A stretch of DNA of 64,000 bases from the NCBI RefSeq assembly GCF_022288805.1, contig NZ_JAKOPM010000002.1, forward strand, positions 62,001-126,000, read 5' to 3'. Positions 45,736 to 56,348 of the stretch are shown in pieces; within the stretch, counting starts at the first letter, position 1, and each line of letters starts with the position of its first letter. Both the position numbers and the translations under genes were made by a program. The notes beneath the pieces were generated by a model. That model worked only from the letters and a program-made list of their open reading frames with translations. It was not told the origin of the DNA and ran no database searches. The stretch comes from Corynebacterium yonathiae (lineage in GTDB: Bacteria; Actinomycetota; Actinomycetes; Mycobacteriales; Mycobacteriaceae).

Positions 45736-46728
45736 ATGACCCCGTCTAAAGACCGCAACTACTTCAAGCAGGAACCGCGTGGGGAAATCACCGCACACAG
45801 CGAAGTCGCTACGGGAGACCCCTTCTCCCCCGCTGAGGCCGAACAGGTAGCCACCCTGGAGCAGATGCCGCGTGGCACCTCACGCTACAAGCTGTACCTG
45901 CGCCGCTTCTTCCGCAATAAACTCGCCACCCTGGGCCTTATCATTCTGGCCTTCCTGGTGCTTGCAGCCCTCTTCGGCGGCTTCTTTGCCAAGTGGGACT
46001 ACTCCGAACCCGACTTCCTTGCGCTATCGGAGCCACCGAGCCCGGAGCATTGGTTCGGCACGAATGACACCGGCAATGACCTTTATGCCCAGACCATTCA
46101 CGGTTTGGGAAGGTCGCTCACAATCGCCATTGTGGTATCTCTGGCTACCTTGGTCATCTCCGCCTTCGTCGGATCGGCCGCAGCCTTGTGGGGAGGCATT
46201 GCAGAAAAGGCGGTGCTGGCGGTCATCCACTTCCTACTATCCATTCCTACCTTCCTCCTCATTGCACTGGTAGTAGCGGATTCCGGCGGCGATTGGAAGT
46301 TGCTTATCGTCGTACTCATCGTCTTTGGATGGATGTACCAGGCCCGCGTTATCTGGTCTTTGGCGCTTACAGTGCGCGAGCAGGACTATGTCCGCGCGGC
46401 CAGCTACATGGGTGTTTCCAAGCTGCGCACCATCGTGCGCCACGTTATCCCCAATATTGGCTCGCTCCTCATCATCCAATTCGTCTTCGGCGTGGTGGGC
46501 ACCGTGGGCTCGGAGACGGCCCTGTCCTTCCTGGGCTTAGGCGTTAAGCTTCCCGACGTCTCCCTCGGTACCCTCCTGCAGGGCGGCACCGCCGCCGTGC
46601 AATCCTCCCCGTGGCTGTTCTACTTCCCTGCAGCCACCCTGACCTTGCTCACCGTGTCTATGGCCTTCATCGGCGATGGCCTGCGCGATGCGCTCGACCC
46701 CAACTCGAATTCCGGAGGTAAAGCATGA
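45736..46728 (+). CDS. Peptide ABC transporter permease (DppC/OppC type)
   Basis: 330 residues. An N-terminal cytoplasmic extension of about 50 residues precedes the first helix (LATLGLIILAFLVLAALFGG). OppC features: HWFGTNDTGNDLYAQTIHGL and the EAA loop DYVRAASYMGVSKLRTIVRH. It begins directly after the first permease and overlaps the ATPase gene by four bases (ATGA). Confidence 0.96.
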   Translation: MTPSKDRNYFKQEPRGEITAHSEVATGDPFSPAEAEQVATLEQMPRGTSRYKLYLRRFFRNKLATLGLIILAFLVLAALFGGFFAKWDYSEPDFLALSEPPSPEHWFGTNDTGNDLYAQTIHGLGRSLTIAIVVSLATLVISAFVGSAAALWGGIAEKAVLAVIHFLLSIPTFLLIALVVADSGGDWKLLIVVLIVFGWMYQARVIWSLALTVREQDYVRAASYMGVSKLRTIVRHVIPNIGSLLIIQFVFGVVGTVGSETALSFLGLGVKLPDVSLGTLLQGGTAAVQSSPWLFYFPAATLTLLTVSMAFIGDGLRDALDPNSNSGGKA

Positions 46729-48629
46729 CCTCGCCAGTCTTGTCCGTTAAAGACCTGCGCGTAAATTTCCCATCCGAAGCCGGATCCGTCTCCGCCGTCC
46801 GTGGCGTGGATTTTGATCTCTATCCTGGCCGCACACTCGGCATCGTGGGTGAGTCCGGTTCAGGAAAATCCGTAACCTCCATGTCGATCATGGGGCTTCT
46901 CCCGGACTACGCGAAGATCACCGGCTCCGTGAAGTTTGACGGACGCGAGTTGCTCGGGCTTAGTGATAAGCAAATGTCCGATATCCGCGGCAATGGCATT
47001 GGCATGATCTTCCAGGATCCGCTCTCCGCACTCACCCCAGTCTTCGATATCGGATCACAGTTGGTGGAGGCAATTCAGGCCCATAGGGACGTCGGCAAGA
47101 AGCAGGCCCTCAAAGAGGCCACGGAGTTGCTCGACCTGGTAGGCATCCCCGATCCGCACCTGCGCCTAAAGTCATTCCCACACGAGTTCTCGGGCGGCAT
47201 GCGCCAGCGTGTAGTGATTGCCATCGCGATTGCTAATAATCCACGCGTGCTTATCGCGGATGAGCCCACGACTGCGCTGGATGTAACCATTCAGGCGCAG
47301 ATTCTGGACGTTATCAAGCTCGCCCAACGTGAGACCGGGGCTGCAACCATCATGATTACCCACGACATGGGCGTGGTGGCAGAAACGGCCGATGATGTCA
47401 TGGTCATGTACGCCGGCCGTCCCGTCGAGCGCGGCGATGTGGATACCATTTTCTCCCAGCCCCGTATGCCTTATACGGTGGGCCTGCTCGGCTCCACGCC
47501 ACGCCCCGACGTATCGGCCGAAGAACCGCTCACTCCCATTGTGGGCAGTCCGCCGGTGCTGGTAGACCTGAAACAACGCTGCCAATTTGCGCCACGCTGC
47601 CCCGTGGCGCAGCCCGCCTGCTCCGACGGCGAGCCGCCGCTTATCCCGCTAGACGATGCCCCTTCGCACCAAAGTGCTTGCCTGCGCGCGCCCGAAATCC
47701 GCAACCGCAAGATCGACGGCGAGCTCATGTTCAAACCGCCGCAGCTGTCCGAGGATGTCATGGCTAGCATTCCCCGCGATGAGCGTCCCGCCACCTTGGA
47801 AGTCACGGACCTGCGCAAAGAATTCCCGCTCACCAAGGGCGCACTGGTCAAGCGCCGGGTAGGAACGGTCAAGGCAGTTGACGGTCTCACCTTCGATATC
47901 CGCAAGGGCGAATGCATGGCCATCGTGGGCGAGTCCGGTTGCGGCAAGACCACCACCTTGCTGGAAATCATGGACTTAAAGCCTGAAAACGGCACGGTGG
48001 TGCTCAATGGGAAAGATGCGGCTGGAATGAGCAATTCTGAGCGACGCGAAGCCCGCAAGGACATCCAAATTGTCTTCCAGGATCCAATGAGCTCTCTCAA
48101 TCCTCGCCTTACCGTCCGCGAGGTCATCGCCGAGCCGCTTAACTCACTCGGCTTTGACGGCGACGTGGATGCCCGCGTGAACGAGCTCATGGGCCTTGTC
48201 GGTTTGGATTCCTCCCAGCTTGATCGCTTCCCCAGCCACTTTTCCGGCGGACAGCGCCAGCGCATCGGCCTCGCCCGCGCGCTAGCAACCAACCCATCGG
48301 TCCTGGTATTGGACGAACCCGTTTCGGCGCTCGACGTCTCTATCCAGGCCGGTGTCATCAATCTGCTGGAGGATCTGAAACGGAAGCTGGGCCTGTCCTA
48401 TCTCTTCGTTGCGCACGACCTATCCGTGGTGCGCCACCTCTCTGACAGCGTGGCCGTTATGTACAAGGGAAAATTTGTGGAGTCCGGGCCAACCGATGAA
48501 ATCTTCGAGAATCCCCAAGCGGATTACACGAAGAAGCTTCTGGAAGCCATTCCGATTCCGGATCCGGCGGCCGCTCGCCAGCGCCGCAACGCCGGTTCAG
48601 CGAATGCTTCACCAATTTCCCAAAAGTGA
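46725..48629 (+). CDS. Peptide ABC transporter, fused double ATPase (OppD-OppF type)
   Basis: 634 residues with two complete ABC domains. Domain 1: [36 protein letters not shown], followed by the OppD C-terminal cysteine-rich region ([20 protein letters not shown]). Domain 2: [39 protein letters not shown]. The fusion replaces the separate OppD and OppF genes of many bacteria. It energises the two permeases upstream. Confidence 0.97.
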   Translation: MTSPVLSVKDLRVNFPSEAGSVSAVRGVDFDLYPGRTLGIVGESGSGKSVTSMSIMGLLPDYAKITGSVKFDGRELLGLSDKQMSDIRGNGIGMIFQDPLSALTPVFDIGSQLVEAIQAHRDVGKKQALKEATELLDLVGIPDPHLRLKSFPHEFSGGMRQRVVIAIAIANNPRVLIADEPTTALDVTIQAQILDVIKLAQRETGAATIMITHDMGVVAETADDVMVMYAGRPVERGDVDTIFSQPRMPYTVGLLGSTPRPDVSAEEPLTPIVGSPPVLVDLKQRCQFAPRCPVAQPACSDGEPPLIPLDDAPSHQSACLRAPEIRNRKIDGELMFKPPQLSEDVMASIPRDERPATLEVTDLRKEFPLTKGALVKRRVGTVKAVDGLTFDIRKGECMAIVGESGCGKTTTLLEIMDLKPENGTVVLNGKDAAGMSNSERREARKDIQIVFQDPMSSLNPRLTVREVIAEPLNSLGFDGDVDARVNELMGLVGLDSSQLDRFPSHFSGGQRQRIGLARALATNPSVLVLDEPVSALDVSIQAGVINLLEDLKRKLGLSYLFVAHDLSVVRHLSDSVAVMYKGKFVESGPTDEIFENPQADYTKKLLEAIPIPDPAAARQRRNAGSANASPISQK

Positions 48630-48736
48630 CCTTACACACACGCGGCATTCTATATAGTTAACTTCACACCTAAAGGGTGCGGGCAGTCACCCCACTAGCG
48701 CACCTTTACTTCCTCTCACTCAAGGAGAAACCAACC

Positions 48737-50431
48737 ATGAAAAAGTTCACCCGCTTCCAGATTGCTACCGTAGCCACCCTCTCTGCTGCAGCGCTTGCCC
48801 TCACCGGCTGCGCCGCCAACTCGGGCGGAGACTCTAATAAGGCCGTAGGCGGCCTCGATATCGAGGTAAATCCAGCCGGCGACTATAACGAGAAATCCCG
48901 TGACGAGCTCAAGGACGACGGTGAGCTCACCCTCCCCATCGGCGAACTGACCGAACAGCAAAATACCTTCCACGCCAATATGGTCACCGATACCCGCACG
49001 GTATGGGGTTGGTACAACCCACAGCTGGCGCTATACGACGGCGAGGGAAACTACACCCCAAACCCCGACTACATCGACGAGGCCAAGGAAGACAAGAAGG
49101 GGAACAACACCGTCGTCACCTACAAGATCAACAAGGACGCCACCTTCAATGACGGCACGCCTATCGATTGGAAGGCCTTTGAGAATACCTGGCGCTTTAA
49201 CAACGGCAAGGACGAGGACGTCCAAGTAAACGCCACGGACGGTTTTGAGCGCATCACCTCTGTGGAAAAGGGCGCTACCGACAAGGACGTGGTCATTACC
49301 TTCGATGGCCCCTACCCGTGGTGGCAGGGCCTTTTCAATGAACTGCTCCACCCCGCCATTGATAGTGCGGAGAAATTTGACAAGGCCTACCTGGGCAAGC
49401 TGAACCCGCAGTACGGCGCCGGCCCATTCAAGGTAGACAACGTGGACTTCAAAAGCGGCACCCTCAGCCTTGTGCCGAACGAAAAGTGGTGGGGCGATAA
49501 GCCAAAGCTCAAGAAGGCAAGCTTCCGCGTCATGGAATCCCATGCCACCATCAACGCCTTCCAAGCCGGGGAGATCGATGCGGCTGGCGTGGCCGATAAG
49601 AACAGCCTCACCATTGCCGGCGAGATGGGCGATGACATCGACATCCGCGCAGCATTGCGGCCTGCCAATGTCATCCTCACCCTCAATTCCAAGGCCCCAC
49701 AGCTCAAGGATGAGGACGTGCGCCACGCCGTCTTCTCCGCCATTGACCGCGATCAGCTGGCCGAGATCCGCTATAACGGCCTGGGCTACGAGGAAGAGAT
49801 GCCGGGTTCACTTACCCTCTACTCCACCCAGGAAGGCTACAAGGACAATATCAAGGACGTCATCAAGTTCGATCCTGAGCAATCCAAGGAGCTGCTGGAG
49901 GATGCCGGCTATCAGCAGGATGATGACGGAATCTATGCCAAAGACGGCGAAAAGCTATCCCTGCGCTATATCCTCATCGGTGACGATGAGGTATCCAAGT
50001 CCCTAGCAGCCGCAATCCAAAAGATGCTCAAAGACGTTGGCGTCGACCTCAAGATTGAAGAGCGTCCATCCTCCGAGTTCTCCAAGGTAACCTCTGAGCG
50101 AGACTTCGACCTCTTCCTCTCCGCGTTTGCCTCTTCTGACCCGTTCGGCGTGGCGTACTTTGGCCAGACCTACGCCAGCGATTCCACACTGAATATGTCC
50201 AGCACCGGTAGCAAGGAATTCGATAAAAAGATTGAGGAGCTGCAAAATCTGTCCTCCAAGGACGAGCAGATTGACCGCGTCAATGAACTCGAATCTGAGG
50301 CCTTCGGCCACTACGGTATCCTCCCCTTCGCCAACGGCCCGCAAATGGTGGGCGTGAAGAAGGGCCTGGCCAACTACGGTGCCAACGGCTTTGCCATCCT
50401 CCCCAAGGAAGACATCGGCTGGGAAAAGTAG
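48737..50431 (+). CDS. Peptide-binding lipoprotein (SBP_bac_5 family)
   Basis: 564 residues from the ATG at 48737 after AAGGAGAAA; the longer frame to 48677 is rejected. A lipoprotein signal ends in LTGC with Cys25. The mature part has the family-5 pattern (TYKINKDATFNDGTPIDWKA; DVRHAVFSAIDRDQLAEIRY; DFDLFLSAFASSDPFGVAYF). It captures peptides for the upstream permeases. The gene lies 107 bases after the ATPase gene and is followed by a strong terminator. Ligand class (oligopeptide or other) is inferred only from the family. Confidence 0.95.
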   Translation: MKKFTRFQIATVATLSAAALALTGCAANSGGDSNKAVGGLDIEVNPAGDYNEKSRDELKDDGELTLPIGELTEQQNTFHANMVTDTRTVWGWYNPQLALYDGEGNYTPNPDYIDEAKEDKKGNNTVVTYKINKDATFNDGTPIDWKAFENTWRFNNGKDEDVQVNATDGFERITSVEKGATDKDVVITFDGPYPWWQGLFNELLHPAIDSAEKFDKAYLGKLNPQYGAGPFKVDNVDFKSGTLSLVPNEKWWGDKPKLKKASFRVMESHATINAFQAGEIDAAGVADKNSLTIAGEMGDDIDIRAALRPANVILTLNSKAPQLKDEDVRHAVFSAIDRDQLAEIRYNGLGYEEEMPGSLTLYSTQEGYKDNIKDVIKFDPEQSKELLEDAGYQQDDDGIYAKDGEKLSLRYILIGDDEVSKSLAAAIQKMLKDVGVDLKIEERPSSEFSKVTSERDFDLFLSAFASSDPFGVAYFGQTYASDSTLNMSSTGSKEFDKKIEELQNLSSKDEQIDRVNELESEAFGHYGILPFANGPQMVGVKKGLANYGANGFAILPKEDIGWEK

Positions 50432-50467
50432 GCACCACACACCACACTGATAGCGCAATGCGCTGAA

Positions 50468-50511
50468 GCCTCCCGCAGCCCCATTGATGAGGGCTGCGGG
50501 AGGCCTCTTTT
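50468..50511 (+). terminator. Terminator of the peptide transporter operon
   Basis: GCCTCCCGCAGCCC pairs with GGGCTGCGGGAGGC over a 9-base loop, followed by CTCTTTTA on the plus strand. Confidence 0.93.
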
Positions 50512-50588
50512 AGGCCAGCCTCTCATGGCCCACGCTGGAACAGCTAATGCGGGTCTCCCAGAGTCGCGGGAAAGATGGAGAAGGCATC

Positions 50589-50625
50589 AAAAAATCCGCC
50601 CCACCCTAAGGTGAAGCGGATTCTT
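50589..50625 (-). terminator. Terminator after tuf
   Basis: On the minus strand AATCCGC and GCGGATT enclose a smaller CACC/GGTG-type stem and are followed by TTTTTTG. It lies 33 bases after the tuf stop. Confidence 0.88.
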
Positions 50626-50657
50626 TATAGCTCTACTGAGCGGTTACGGGGTATCGA

Positions 50658-51848
50658 TTACTCGATAACCTTGGTAACGCGGCCAGCGCCGACGGTGCGG
50701 GAGCCCTCGCGGATAGCGAAGCGCAGGCCCTCGTCCATAGCGACCGGCTGGATGAGCTCGACGGACATCTCAACGTTGTCGCCAGGCATAACCATCTCGG
50801 TGCCCTCAGGCAGGTTAACAACACCGGTAACGTCAGTGGTACGGAAGTAGAACTGCGGACGGTAGTTGTTCATGAACGGGGTGTGGCGGCCGCCCTCTTC
50901 CTTCTTCAGGACGTAGACGGAACCCTCGAACTTGGTGTGCGGGGTGTAAGCGCCCGGCTTGATAACAACCTGGCCACGCTCAACGTCCTCACGCTTGGTA
51001 CCACGCAGAAGCAGACCACAGTTGTCGCCAGCCTCGGTGTAGTCCATCATCTTGCGGAACATCTCGATACCGGTAACGGTGGTGGTCTGGGACTTCTCCT
51101 GGATACCGATGATCTCAACGTCCTCGTTGACGTTCAGACGGCCACGCTCAACACGGCCGGTAACAACGGTACCGCGACCGGTAATGGTGAAGATGTCCTC
51201 GATAGGCATCAGGAACGGCTGGTCGGTAGCGCGCTCCGGATCTGGGATGGAGTTATCGCAGGCTTCCATCAGGTCAACGACGGACTGTACCCACTTGTCT
51301 TCGCCCTCGAGGGCCTTCAGAGCGGAGATGTGAACGATAGGAGCTTCCTCATCGTAGTCCTGCTCTGCGAGCAGCTCACGGATCTCCATCTCAACGAGCT
51401 CGATGATTTCCTCATCATCAACCATGTCGCACTTGTTCAGTGCAACGAGGATGTAAGGAACGCCAACCTGGCGAGCAAGCAGAACGTGCTCGCGGGTCTG
51501 CGGCATCGGGCCATCGGTTGCAGCAACAACCAGGATAGCGCCGTCCATCTGAGCAGCGCCGGTAATCATGTTCTTGATGTAGTCGGCGTGGCCCGGAGCG
51601 TCAACGTGTGCGTAGTGGCGCTTCGGGGTGGAGTACTCAACGTGGGAGATGTTGATGGTAATACCGCGCTCCTTCTCCTCAGGAGCCTTGTCGATCATGT
51701 CGAACGCGAATGCCTGGTTCTCCTCAGGGTACTGGTCAGCCAGAACCTTGGTGATCGCTGCGGTGGTGGTGGTCTTGCCGTGGTCGACGTGTCCGATGGT
51801 GCCGATGTTCACATGCGGCTTCGTACGCTCGAACTTCTCCTTTGCCAC
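50658..51848 (-). CDS. tuf: Elongation factor Tu
   Basis: 396 residues from a GTG at 51848, preceded by AGGAGGACATACA. GTP-binding motifs: GHVDHGKTT (19-27), DAPGHADYI and [10 protein letters not shown]-Tu brings aminoacyl-tRNA to the ribosome. It is separated from fusA by 391 bases with its own promoter, so it is probably transcribed on its own and also by read-through from fusA. Confidence 0.99.
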   Translation of the reverse strand: MAKEKFERTKPHVNIGTIGHVDHGKTTTTAAITKVLADQYPEENQAFAFDMIDKAPEEKERGITINISHVEYSTPKRHYAHVDAPGHADYIKNMITGAAQMDGAILVVAATDGPMPQTREHVLLARQVGVPYILVALNKCDMVDDEEIIELVEMEIRELLAEQDYDEEAPIVHISALKALEGEDKWVQSVVDLMEACDNSIPDPERATDQPFLMPIEDIFTITGRGTVVTGRVERGRLNVNEDVEIIGIQEKSQTTTVTGIEMFRKMMDYTEAGDNCGLLLRGTKREDVERGQVVIKPGAYTPHTKFEGSVYVLKKEEGGRHTPFMNNYRPQFYFRTTDVTGVVNLPEGTEMVMPGDNVEMSVELIQPVAMDEGLRFAIREGSRTVGAGRVTKVIE

Positions 51849-52239
51849 TGTATGTCCTCCTGGACTATATGGTGGCTACGACCTTCGCAGCCACGTGGTT
51901 GACAGTTGTCATTGGCACCCGACCCACAGTACGTGGGGCAAAGCGCTAATGACGCTTTCTTTACGTGCCAGTTACACGATCCTAGATTTATGTCGCGGTT
52001 TTTTCAAACCGCCGTTATAGGAGGTAACCCCGCGAAAAATCGCGGCCATTTCCCTCGACAAGAATCTTTAAAAAGGATCCTGGGAGGGTAACGGCCGGCT
52101 CAATTCACAACCTAAAAGCCTAAGCTGCAAACTCAGCCCGCCGCTACCCTGGCCCAGTGGTCCCGCCCGCGGCGGGTCTGGCATCTACTGGCGAAGATTA
52201 CCAGCCCGCCTAAACCGCGGAAGAGACGGGGGCTAACGC
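51849..52239 (-). other. Intergenic region between fusA and tuf
   Basis: 391 bases with no gene. Just after fusA the minus strand has CCCGCCGCGGGCGGG, a near-perfect palindrome without a T-run, and then CCGCGATTTTTCGCGG; these may slow or end transcription. The tuf promoter follows (51979-52007), leaving a leader of about 120 bases before the GTG. Confidence 0.7.
51979..52007 (-). promoter_or_regulatory. Sigma-A promoter of tuf
   Basis: On the minus strand TTGAAA and TAGGAT stand 17 bases apart, a near-consensus promoter for a highly expressed gene. Confidence 0.8.
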
Positions 52240-54369
52240 TTAGTTAGCGCCGCCAGTGCGCTCCTCAATGATCTCCTGCGCAACGGAGGACGGAACCTCT
52301 GCGTAGGAATCGAAGACCATGGTGAAGTTTGCGCGGCCCGCGGTGGAAGAACGCAGGTCACCGATGTAGCCGAACATCTCGGACAGCGGCACCTTAGCCT
52401 TAACAACCTTCGCACCGGAGCGGTCATCCATAGCGAAGACCTGGCCACGACGGGAGGAGATGTCACCGTTGACGGTACCCATGTACTCCTCAGGGGTAAC
52501 AACCTCAACAGCCATCATCGGCTCCAACAGAACTGGCTTAGCCTTGGCCATTGCTTCCTTGAAGACCTGGGAGCCGGCCAGCTTGAAGGCCATCTCGGAG
52601 GAGTCGACGTCGTGGTAAGCGCCATCTTCCAGGGTGGCCTTGATGTTGACCATCGGGAAGCCTGCCAGGTAGCCGTACTGCATAGCGTCCTGGATACCAG
52701 CGTCAACGGAAGGAATGTATTCCTTCGGAACGCGGCCACCGGTAACGGCATTCTCGAATGCGTAGGTTGCGGACTCGCCCTCTTCCAGGGTCTCCGGGTC
52801 CGGGTTGTACGGCTCGATGGTGCAGATAACCTTTGCGAACTGGCCGGAACCACCGGTCTGCTTCTTGTGGGTGTATTCCATGGACTCAACCTTCTTACGG
52901 ATGGTCTCACGGTATGCAACCTGCGGGTTACCAATGTTTGCCTCGACCTTGAACTCGCGCTTCATGCGGTCAACCAGAACGTCGAGGTGAAGCTCGCCCA
53001 TGCCGCCGATAACGGTCTGGCCGGTCTCTTCATCCAGTTCAACGGTGAAGGTTGGGTCCTCAGCAGCAAGCTTCTGAATTGCGTTACCCAGCTTCTCCTG
53101 GTCAGCCTTGGTCTTTGGCTCAATGGAAACCTTGATAACCGGATCCGGGAAGTCCATGGACTCGAGGATGATCTGGTCATCCTTGTCACACAGGGTGTCA
53201 CCGGTGGTGGTCTCCTTCAGACCAACAACTGCATAAATGTTGCCGGCGTCTGCCTGCTCAACAGGGTTCTCCTTGTTGGCGTGCATCTGGAAGAGCTTAC
53301 CAATGCGCTCCTTCTTGCCCTTGGTGGAGTTCATAACCTCGGTACCCGGGGTAACCTGACCGGAGTACACGCGGATGAAGTTCAGCTGACCGAAGAACGG
53401 GTGAGCTGCAATCTTGAAGGACAGAGCGGAGAAGGAAGACTCCACGGAAGGCTTACGGGTGAGCTGGTTCTCCTCGTTGCCGACCTCGTGGCCGACAACC
53501 TCGCCGACATCCAGCGGGTTAGGCAGGAAGTCAACGACGGCGTCCAGCAGCGGCTGGACACCCTTGTTGCGGTAGGCAGTACCACAGTAAACCGGGTAGA
53601 CCTCGGAGTTGATGGTGAGCTTGCGGATGCCGGCCTTGAGCTCGTCAATGGTCAGCTCCTCGCCGCCGAAGTACTTCTCCATGAGCTCTTCGTCGGACTC
53701 AGCAACGGTCTCCACCAGCTTCTCGCGGTACTCTGCAGCCTTGTCCTTGAGGTCCTCTGGGATCTCCTCGTAGGTAGGCTCAGCGCCGGTCTCGACCTTG
53801 CCGCGCCAGGTGATTGCCTGCATATTCAGCAGGTCAACGACGCCGTCGAAGTCGTCCTCAGCGCCGATAGGCAGCTGCATAACCAATGGCTTAGCGCCCA
53901 AGCGGTCAATGATGGTCTGAACGGTGAAGTAGAAGTCTGCGCCCAGCTTGTCCATCTTGTTGACGAAGCAGATACGCGGAACGTCGTACTTAGCAGCCTG
54001 ACGCCACACCTGCTCGGACTGTGGCTCAACGCCTTCCTTACCGTCGAAGACTGCGACGGCGCCATCGAGAACACGCAGGGAACGCTCAACCTCAACGGTG
54101 AAGTCGACGTGGCCCGGGGTGTCGATGATGTTGATCTGGTTGTTGTTCCAGAAGCAGGTCACGGCAGCGGAGGTAATGGTGATGCCGCGTTCCTTCTCCT
54201 GTGCCATCCAGTCAGTAGTGGAAGCACCGTCGTGGGTCTCGCCCACCTTACGGTTAATACCGGTGTAGAAGAGAATACGCTCGGTGGTCGTCGTCTTACC
54301 AGCATCGATGTGGGCCATGATGCCGATGTTGCGGACCTTGTTCAGATCCTTAAGCACTTCTTGTGCCAC
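52240..54369 (-). CDS. fusA: Elongation factor G
   Basis: 709 residues from a GTG at 54369. GTPase motifs: [27 protein letters not shown] and [10 protein letters not shown]; the later domains are complete ([20 protein letters not shown]). EF-G drives translocation after peptide bond formation. It lies 323 bases after rpsG, so unlike in E. coli it may have its own promoter. Confidence 0.99.
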   Translation of the reverse strand: MAQEVLKDLNKVRNIGIMAHIDAGKTTTTERILFYTGINRKVGETHDGASTTDWMAQEKERGITITSAAVTCFWNNNQINIIDTPGHVDFTVEVERSLRVLDGAVAVFDGKEGVEPQSEQVWRQAAKYDVPRICFVNKMDKLGADFYFTVQTIIDRLGAKPLVMQLPIGAEDDFDGVVDLLNMQAITWRGKVETGAEPTYEEIPEDLKDKAAEYREKLVETVAESDEELMEKYFGGEELTIDELKAGIRKLTINSEVYPVYCGTAYRNKGVQPLLDAVVDFLPNPLDVGEVVGHEVGNEENQLTRKPSVESSFSALSFKIAAHPFFGQLNFIRVYSGQVTPGTEVMNSTKGKKERIGKLFQMHANKENPVEQADAGNIYAVVGLKETTTGDTLCDKDDQIILESMDFPDPVIKVSIEPKTKADQEKLGNAIQKLAAEDPTFTVELDEETGQTVIGGMGELHLDVLVDRMKREFKVEANIGNPQVAYRETIRKKVESMEYTHKKQTGGSGQFAKVICTIEPYNPDPETLEEGESATYAFENAVTGGRVPKEYIPSVDAGIQDAMQYGYLAGFPMVNIKATLEDGAYHDVDSSEMAFKLAGSQVFKEAMAKAKPVLLEPMMAVEVVTPEEYMGTVNGDISSRRGQVFAMDDRSGAKVVKAKVPLSEMFGYIGDLRSSTAGRANFTMVFDSYAEVPSSVAQEIIEERTGGAN

Positions 54370-54692
54370 GTTTATACCCCAACTTAATAGTCGTCGACGC
54401 CGTGACCAGGTTTCTGGCTATGACGCCTGCATGGATAAGGTCATGTATATTTTTGCCACTATTTGGCCGTCCTCGGAGCATTCTGCCCCTAGACTTCCAT
54501 CGCTTCAGTGTACTGGACACTCAACGATGCCGCCGGACTGGGCAGGTATACCGCCCAAAAATCACACCCATTAGGGCAAAAAATGACCCAAGCAAGAGAT
54601 ATGTAGTTTTGTGTCGCCGCCAGACAAAACCTGCCGGCAGCCAGCGCGAAACTTGTTTCTCGTTGCTTGGGCCATTGATGTGGGTGCTGAAA
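54370..54692 (-). other. Intergenic region between rpsG and fusA
   Basis: 323 bases with no gene. GTTTTGT (54606-54612) and ACAAAAC (54624-54630) form a stem-loop; on the minus strand an AT-rich block with TATACA lies about 100 bases before the fusA start and may be a -10 element. The large gap suggests fusA is at least partly transcribed separately from rpsL-rpsG. Confidence 0.55.
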
Positions 54693-55160
54693 TTACCAGC
54701 GGTAGTGGGCGAAGGCGCGGTTGGCCTCTGCCATCTTGTGAGTATCCTCACGGCGCTTAACGGAAGCGCCGAGGCCGTTGGAGGCATCCAGGATCTCATT
54801 TGCGAGGCGCTCGATCATGGAGTTCTCGCGACGCTGGCGGGTGAAGGTCACCATCCAGCGCAGTGCCAGGGTGTTTGCGCGGTCAGGGCGAACCTCAACC
54901 GGCACCTGGTAGGTAGCGCCACCGACACGGCGGGAGCGAACCTCGAGGTCTGGGCGAATGTTGCCCAGTGCCTTCTCCAGGGTGCCAACCGGATCGGTTC
55001 CGGTCTTCTCGCGGCAAGCCTCAAGAGCACCGTAGACGATGCGCTCTGCGGTGGACTTCTTGCCGTCCTGGAGGATCTTGTTGACGAGCATGGTTACCTG
55101 CTCGGAGTTGTATACCGGGTCCTTGACTACAGGACGCTTCGGAGCAGCATTCTTACGCAT
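54693..55160 (-). CDS. rpsG: 30S ribosomal protein S7
   Basis: 155 residues: [20 protein letters not shown] and [21 protein letters not shown]7 nucleates the 30S head and contacts the E-site tRNA. It follows rpsL after 6 bases. Confidence 0.99.
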   Translation of the reverse strand: MRKNAAPKRPVVKDPVYNSEQVTMLVNKILQDGKKSTAERIVYGALEACREKTGTDPVGTLEKALGNIRPDLEVRSRRVGGATYQVPVEVRPDRANTLALRWMVTFTRQRRENSMIERLANEILDASNGLGASVKRREDTHKMAEANRAFAHYRW

Positions 55161-55166
55161 TGTTTA

Positions 55167-55538
55167 TTACTGTCCCTTCTTTGCGCCGTAACGGGAACGT
55201 GCCTGCTTACGGTCCTTGACACCCTGGGTATCCAGAGCGCCGCGGATAATCTTGTAACGAACACCAGGAAGGTCCTTCACACGGCCGCCGCGAACGAGGA
55301 CCATGGAGTGCTCCTGCAGGTTGTGGCCCTCGCCCGGAATGTAGGCGGAAACCTCAATACCGGTGGTCAGGCGAACACGAGCAACCTTACGCAGTGCGGA
55401 GTTCGGCTTCTTAGGAGTGGTGGTGTACACGCGGGTGCATACGCCGCGACGCTGCGGGGAACCCTTCAGCGCAGCAGTAGACACCTCAGAACGCTTGCTG
55501 TGGCGGCCCTTGCGGACCAGCTGCTGAATAGTTGGCAT
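55167..55538 (-). CDS. rpsL: 30S ribosomal protein S12
   Basis: 123 residues: [20 protein letters not shown] start, the conserved [18 protein letters not shown] and [19 protein letters not shown] loops. Both lysines at which streptomycin-resistance changes are known in other bacteria (KPNS and VKDLP) are the normal Lys, so the sequence gives no sign of such resistance. S12 is part of the decoding centre. First gene of rpsL-rpsG. Confidence 0.99.
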   Translation of the reverse strand: MPTIQQLVRKGRHSKRSEVSTAALKGSPQRRGVCTRVYTTTPKKPNSALRKVARVRLTTGIEVSAYIPGEGHNLQEHSMVLVRGGRVKDLPGVRYKIIRGALDTQGVKDRKQARSRYGAKKGQ

Positions 55539-55727
55539 TTAACAGTCTTTCTGTCGAATCGCACCGAAACCAAAAGAAAGGAACCAAACATGCAAAAATG
55601 GGCGCTCTTTCCCGGGGCGCTGCCGCATGTCCAGAACTCTTTCCAAGGGTGGTGCCTTGTTAAGGATCAGACTCTTCACCGCGCGCCAAGATGGCACGCA
55701 TAGTGAACTGCCGTTTAGAGTAGCAAA

Positions 55728-55757
55728 CCGATCGCGCTTGATACAAAACGCGATCGG
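55728..55757 (-). terminator. Stem-loop after the P-loop protein gene
   Basis: CCGATCGCG and CGCGATCGG form a perfect 9-base stem with a 12-base loop, 13 bases after the stop of the minus-strand P-loop gene. A short TTT follows on the minus strand. Confidence 0.7.
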
Positions 55758-55770
55758 CGCCTTCCTCCTG

Positions 55771-56322
55771 CTAGGACCATTCCCATACTAAATCCGCCTC
55801 AGCAGCCTTGGTGGCAAAGTAGTCCTTTTCCTGTGCTTCCCAGGTTTCAAACCACTGCTCGTAGTCGGGCTCGCGAGCGATGGCGCGCTCGCGGCGTTGG
55901 TCACGGGGGCCGTCGATAAGCACGCTCACTACCGCTCCCCTCTCCTTTGCTGCTGCGATATTGGCCGGGGTTACCGAGCCCACGCCTTCCACAATGAGAT
56001 CATCGCGCACGTCCAGGCTAGCCCAGTCTCCAGGGGCGTCTGCCTCCCAATCCCAGCGCCAATAGCCGGGGTTCATGGTGCGCAACACCTGTTCTGCCAC
56101 CATGTCCGAGCCCTTGTCTAAGCCATGCCATCCGGGGTAGAACTCATCGAGATGTACCACGCGCCAGTTGGTGCGCTCGGCCAGCGCGGCAGAAGTCCAG
56201 GTCTTTCCGGCGCCCGAAGGGCCGTCGATAAGCACGGTTACTGGCTTGAAGGCACGCTTTCTGGCTGCCGCCAGCTTGACGACGTCCTCTAAAAGGCGCT
56301 CTTGTTGGCTATCAAAGTCCAT
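55771..56322 (-). CDS. P-loop NTPase, uridine-kinase-like
   Basis: 183 residues. Walker A DGPSGAGKTW is at residues 33-42; later LIVEGVGS resembles the Walker B strand of nucleoside kinase-type proteins, and RDQRRERAIAREPDYEQWFE is a helical lid-like region. The fold belongs to small P-loop kinases (uridine kinase or AAA_18 type), but the substrate is unknown. It follows the thiamine-precursor transporter operon after 26 bases and could be co-transcribed with it. A stem-loop follows. Confidence 0.82.
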   Translation of the reverse strand: MDFDSQQERLLEDVVKLAAARKRAFKPVTVLIDGPSGAGKTWTSAALAERTNWRVVHLDEFYPGWHGLDKGSDMVAEQVLRTMNPGYWRWDWEADAPGDWASLDVRDDLIVEGVGSVTPANIAAAKERGAVVSVLIDGPRDQRRERAIAREPDYEQWFETWEAQEKDYFATKAAEADLVWEWS

Positions 56323-56348
56323 GGTCGCTTAATCACTGCTTTCGCGGT

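Noticed and set aside
52612..54387. Long plus-strand frame opposite fusA
   Set aside because: Antisense shadow of fusA, rich in Leu/Val/Asp as expected from reading common codons backwards. The frames opposite tuf (50883-51902) and rpoC (59943-63503) are the same kind.
54363..55703. 446-codon plus-strand frame across the rpsG-rpsL region
   Set aside because: Opposite rpsG and rpsL; no start context and no recognisable domain.
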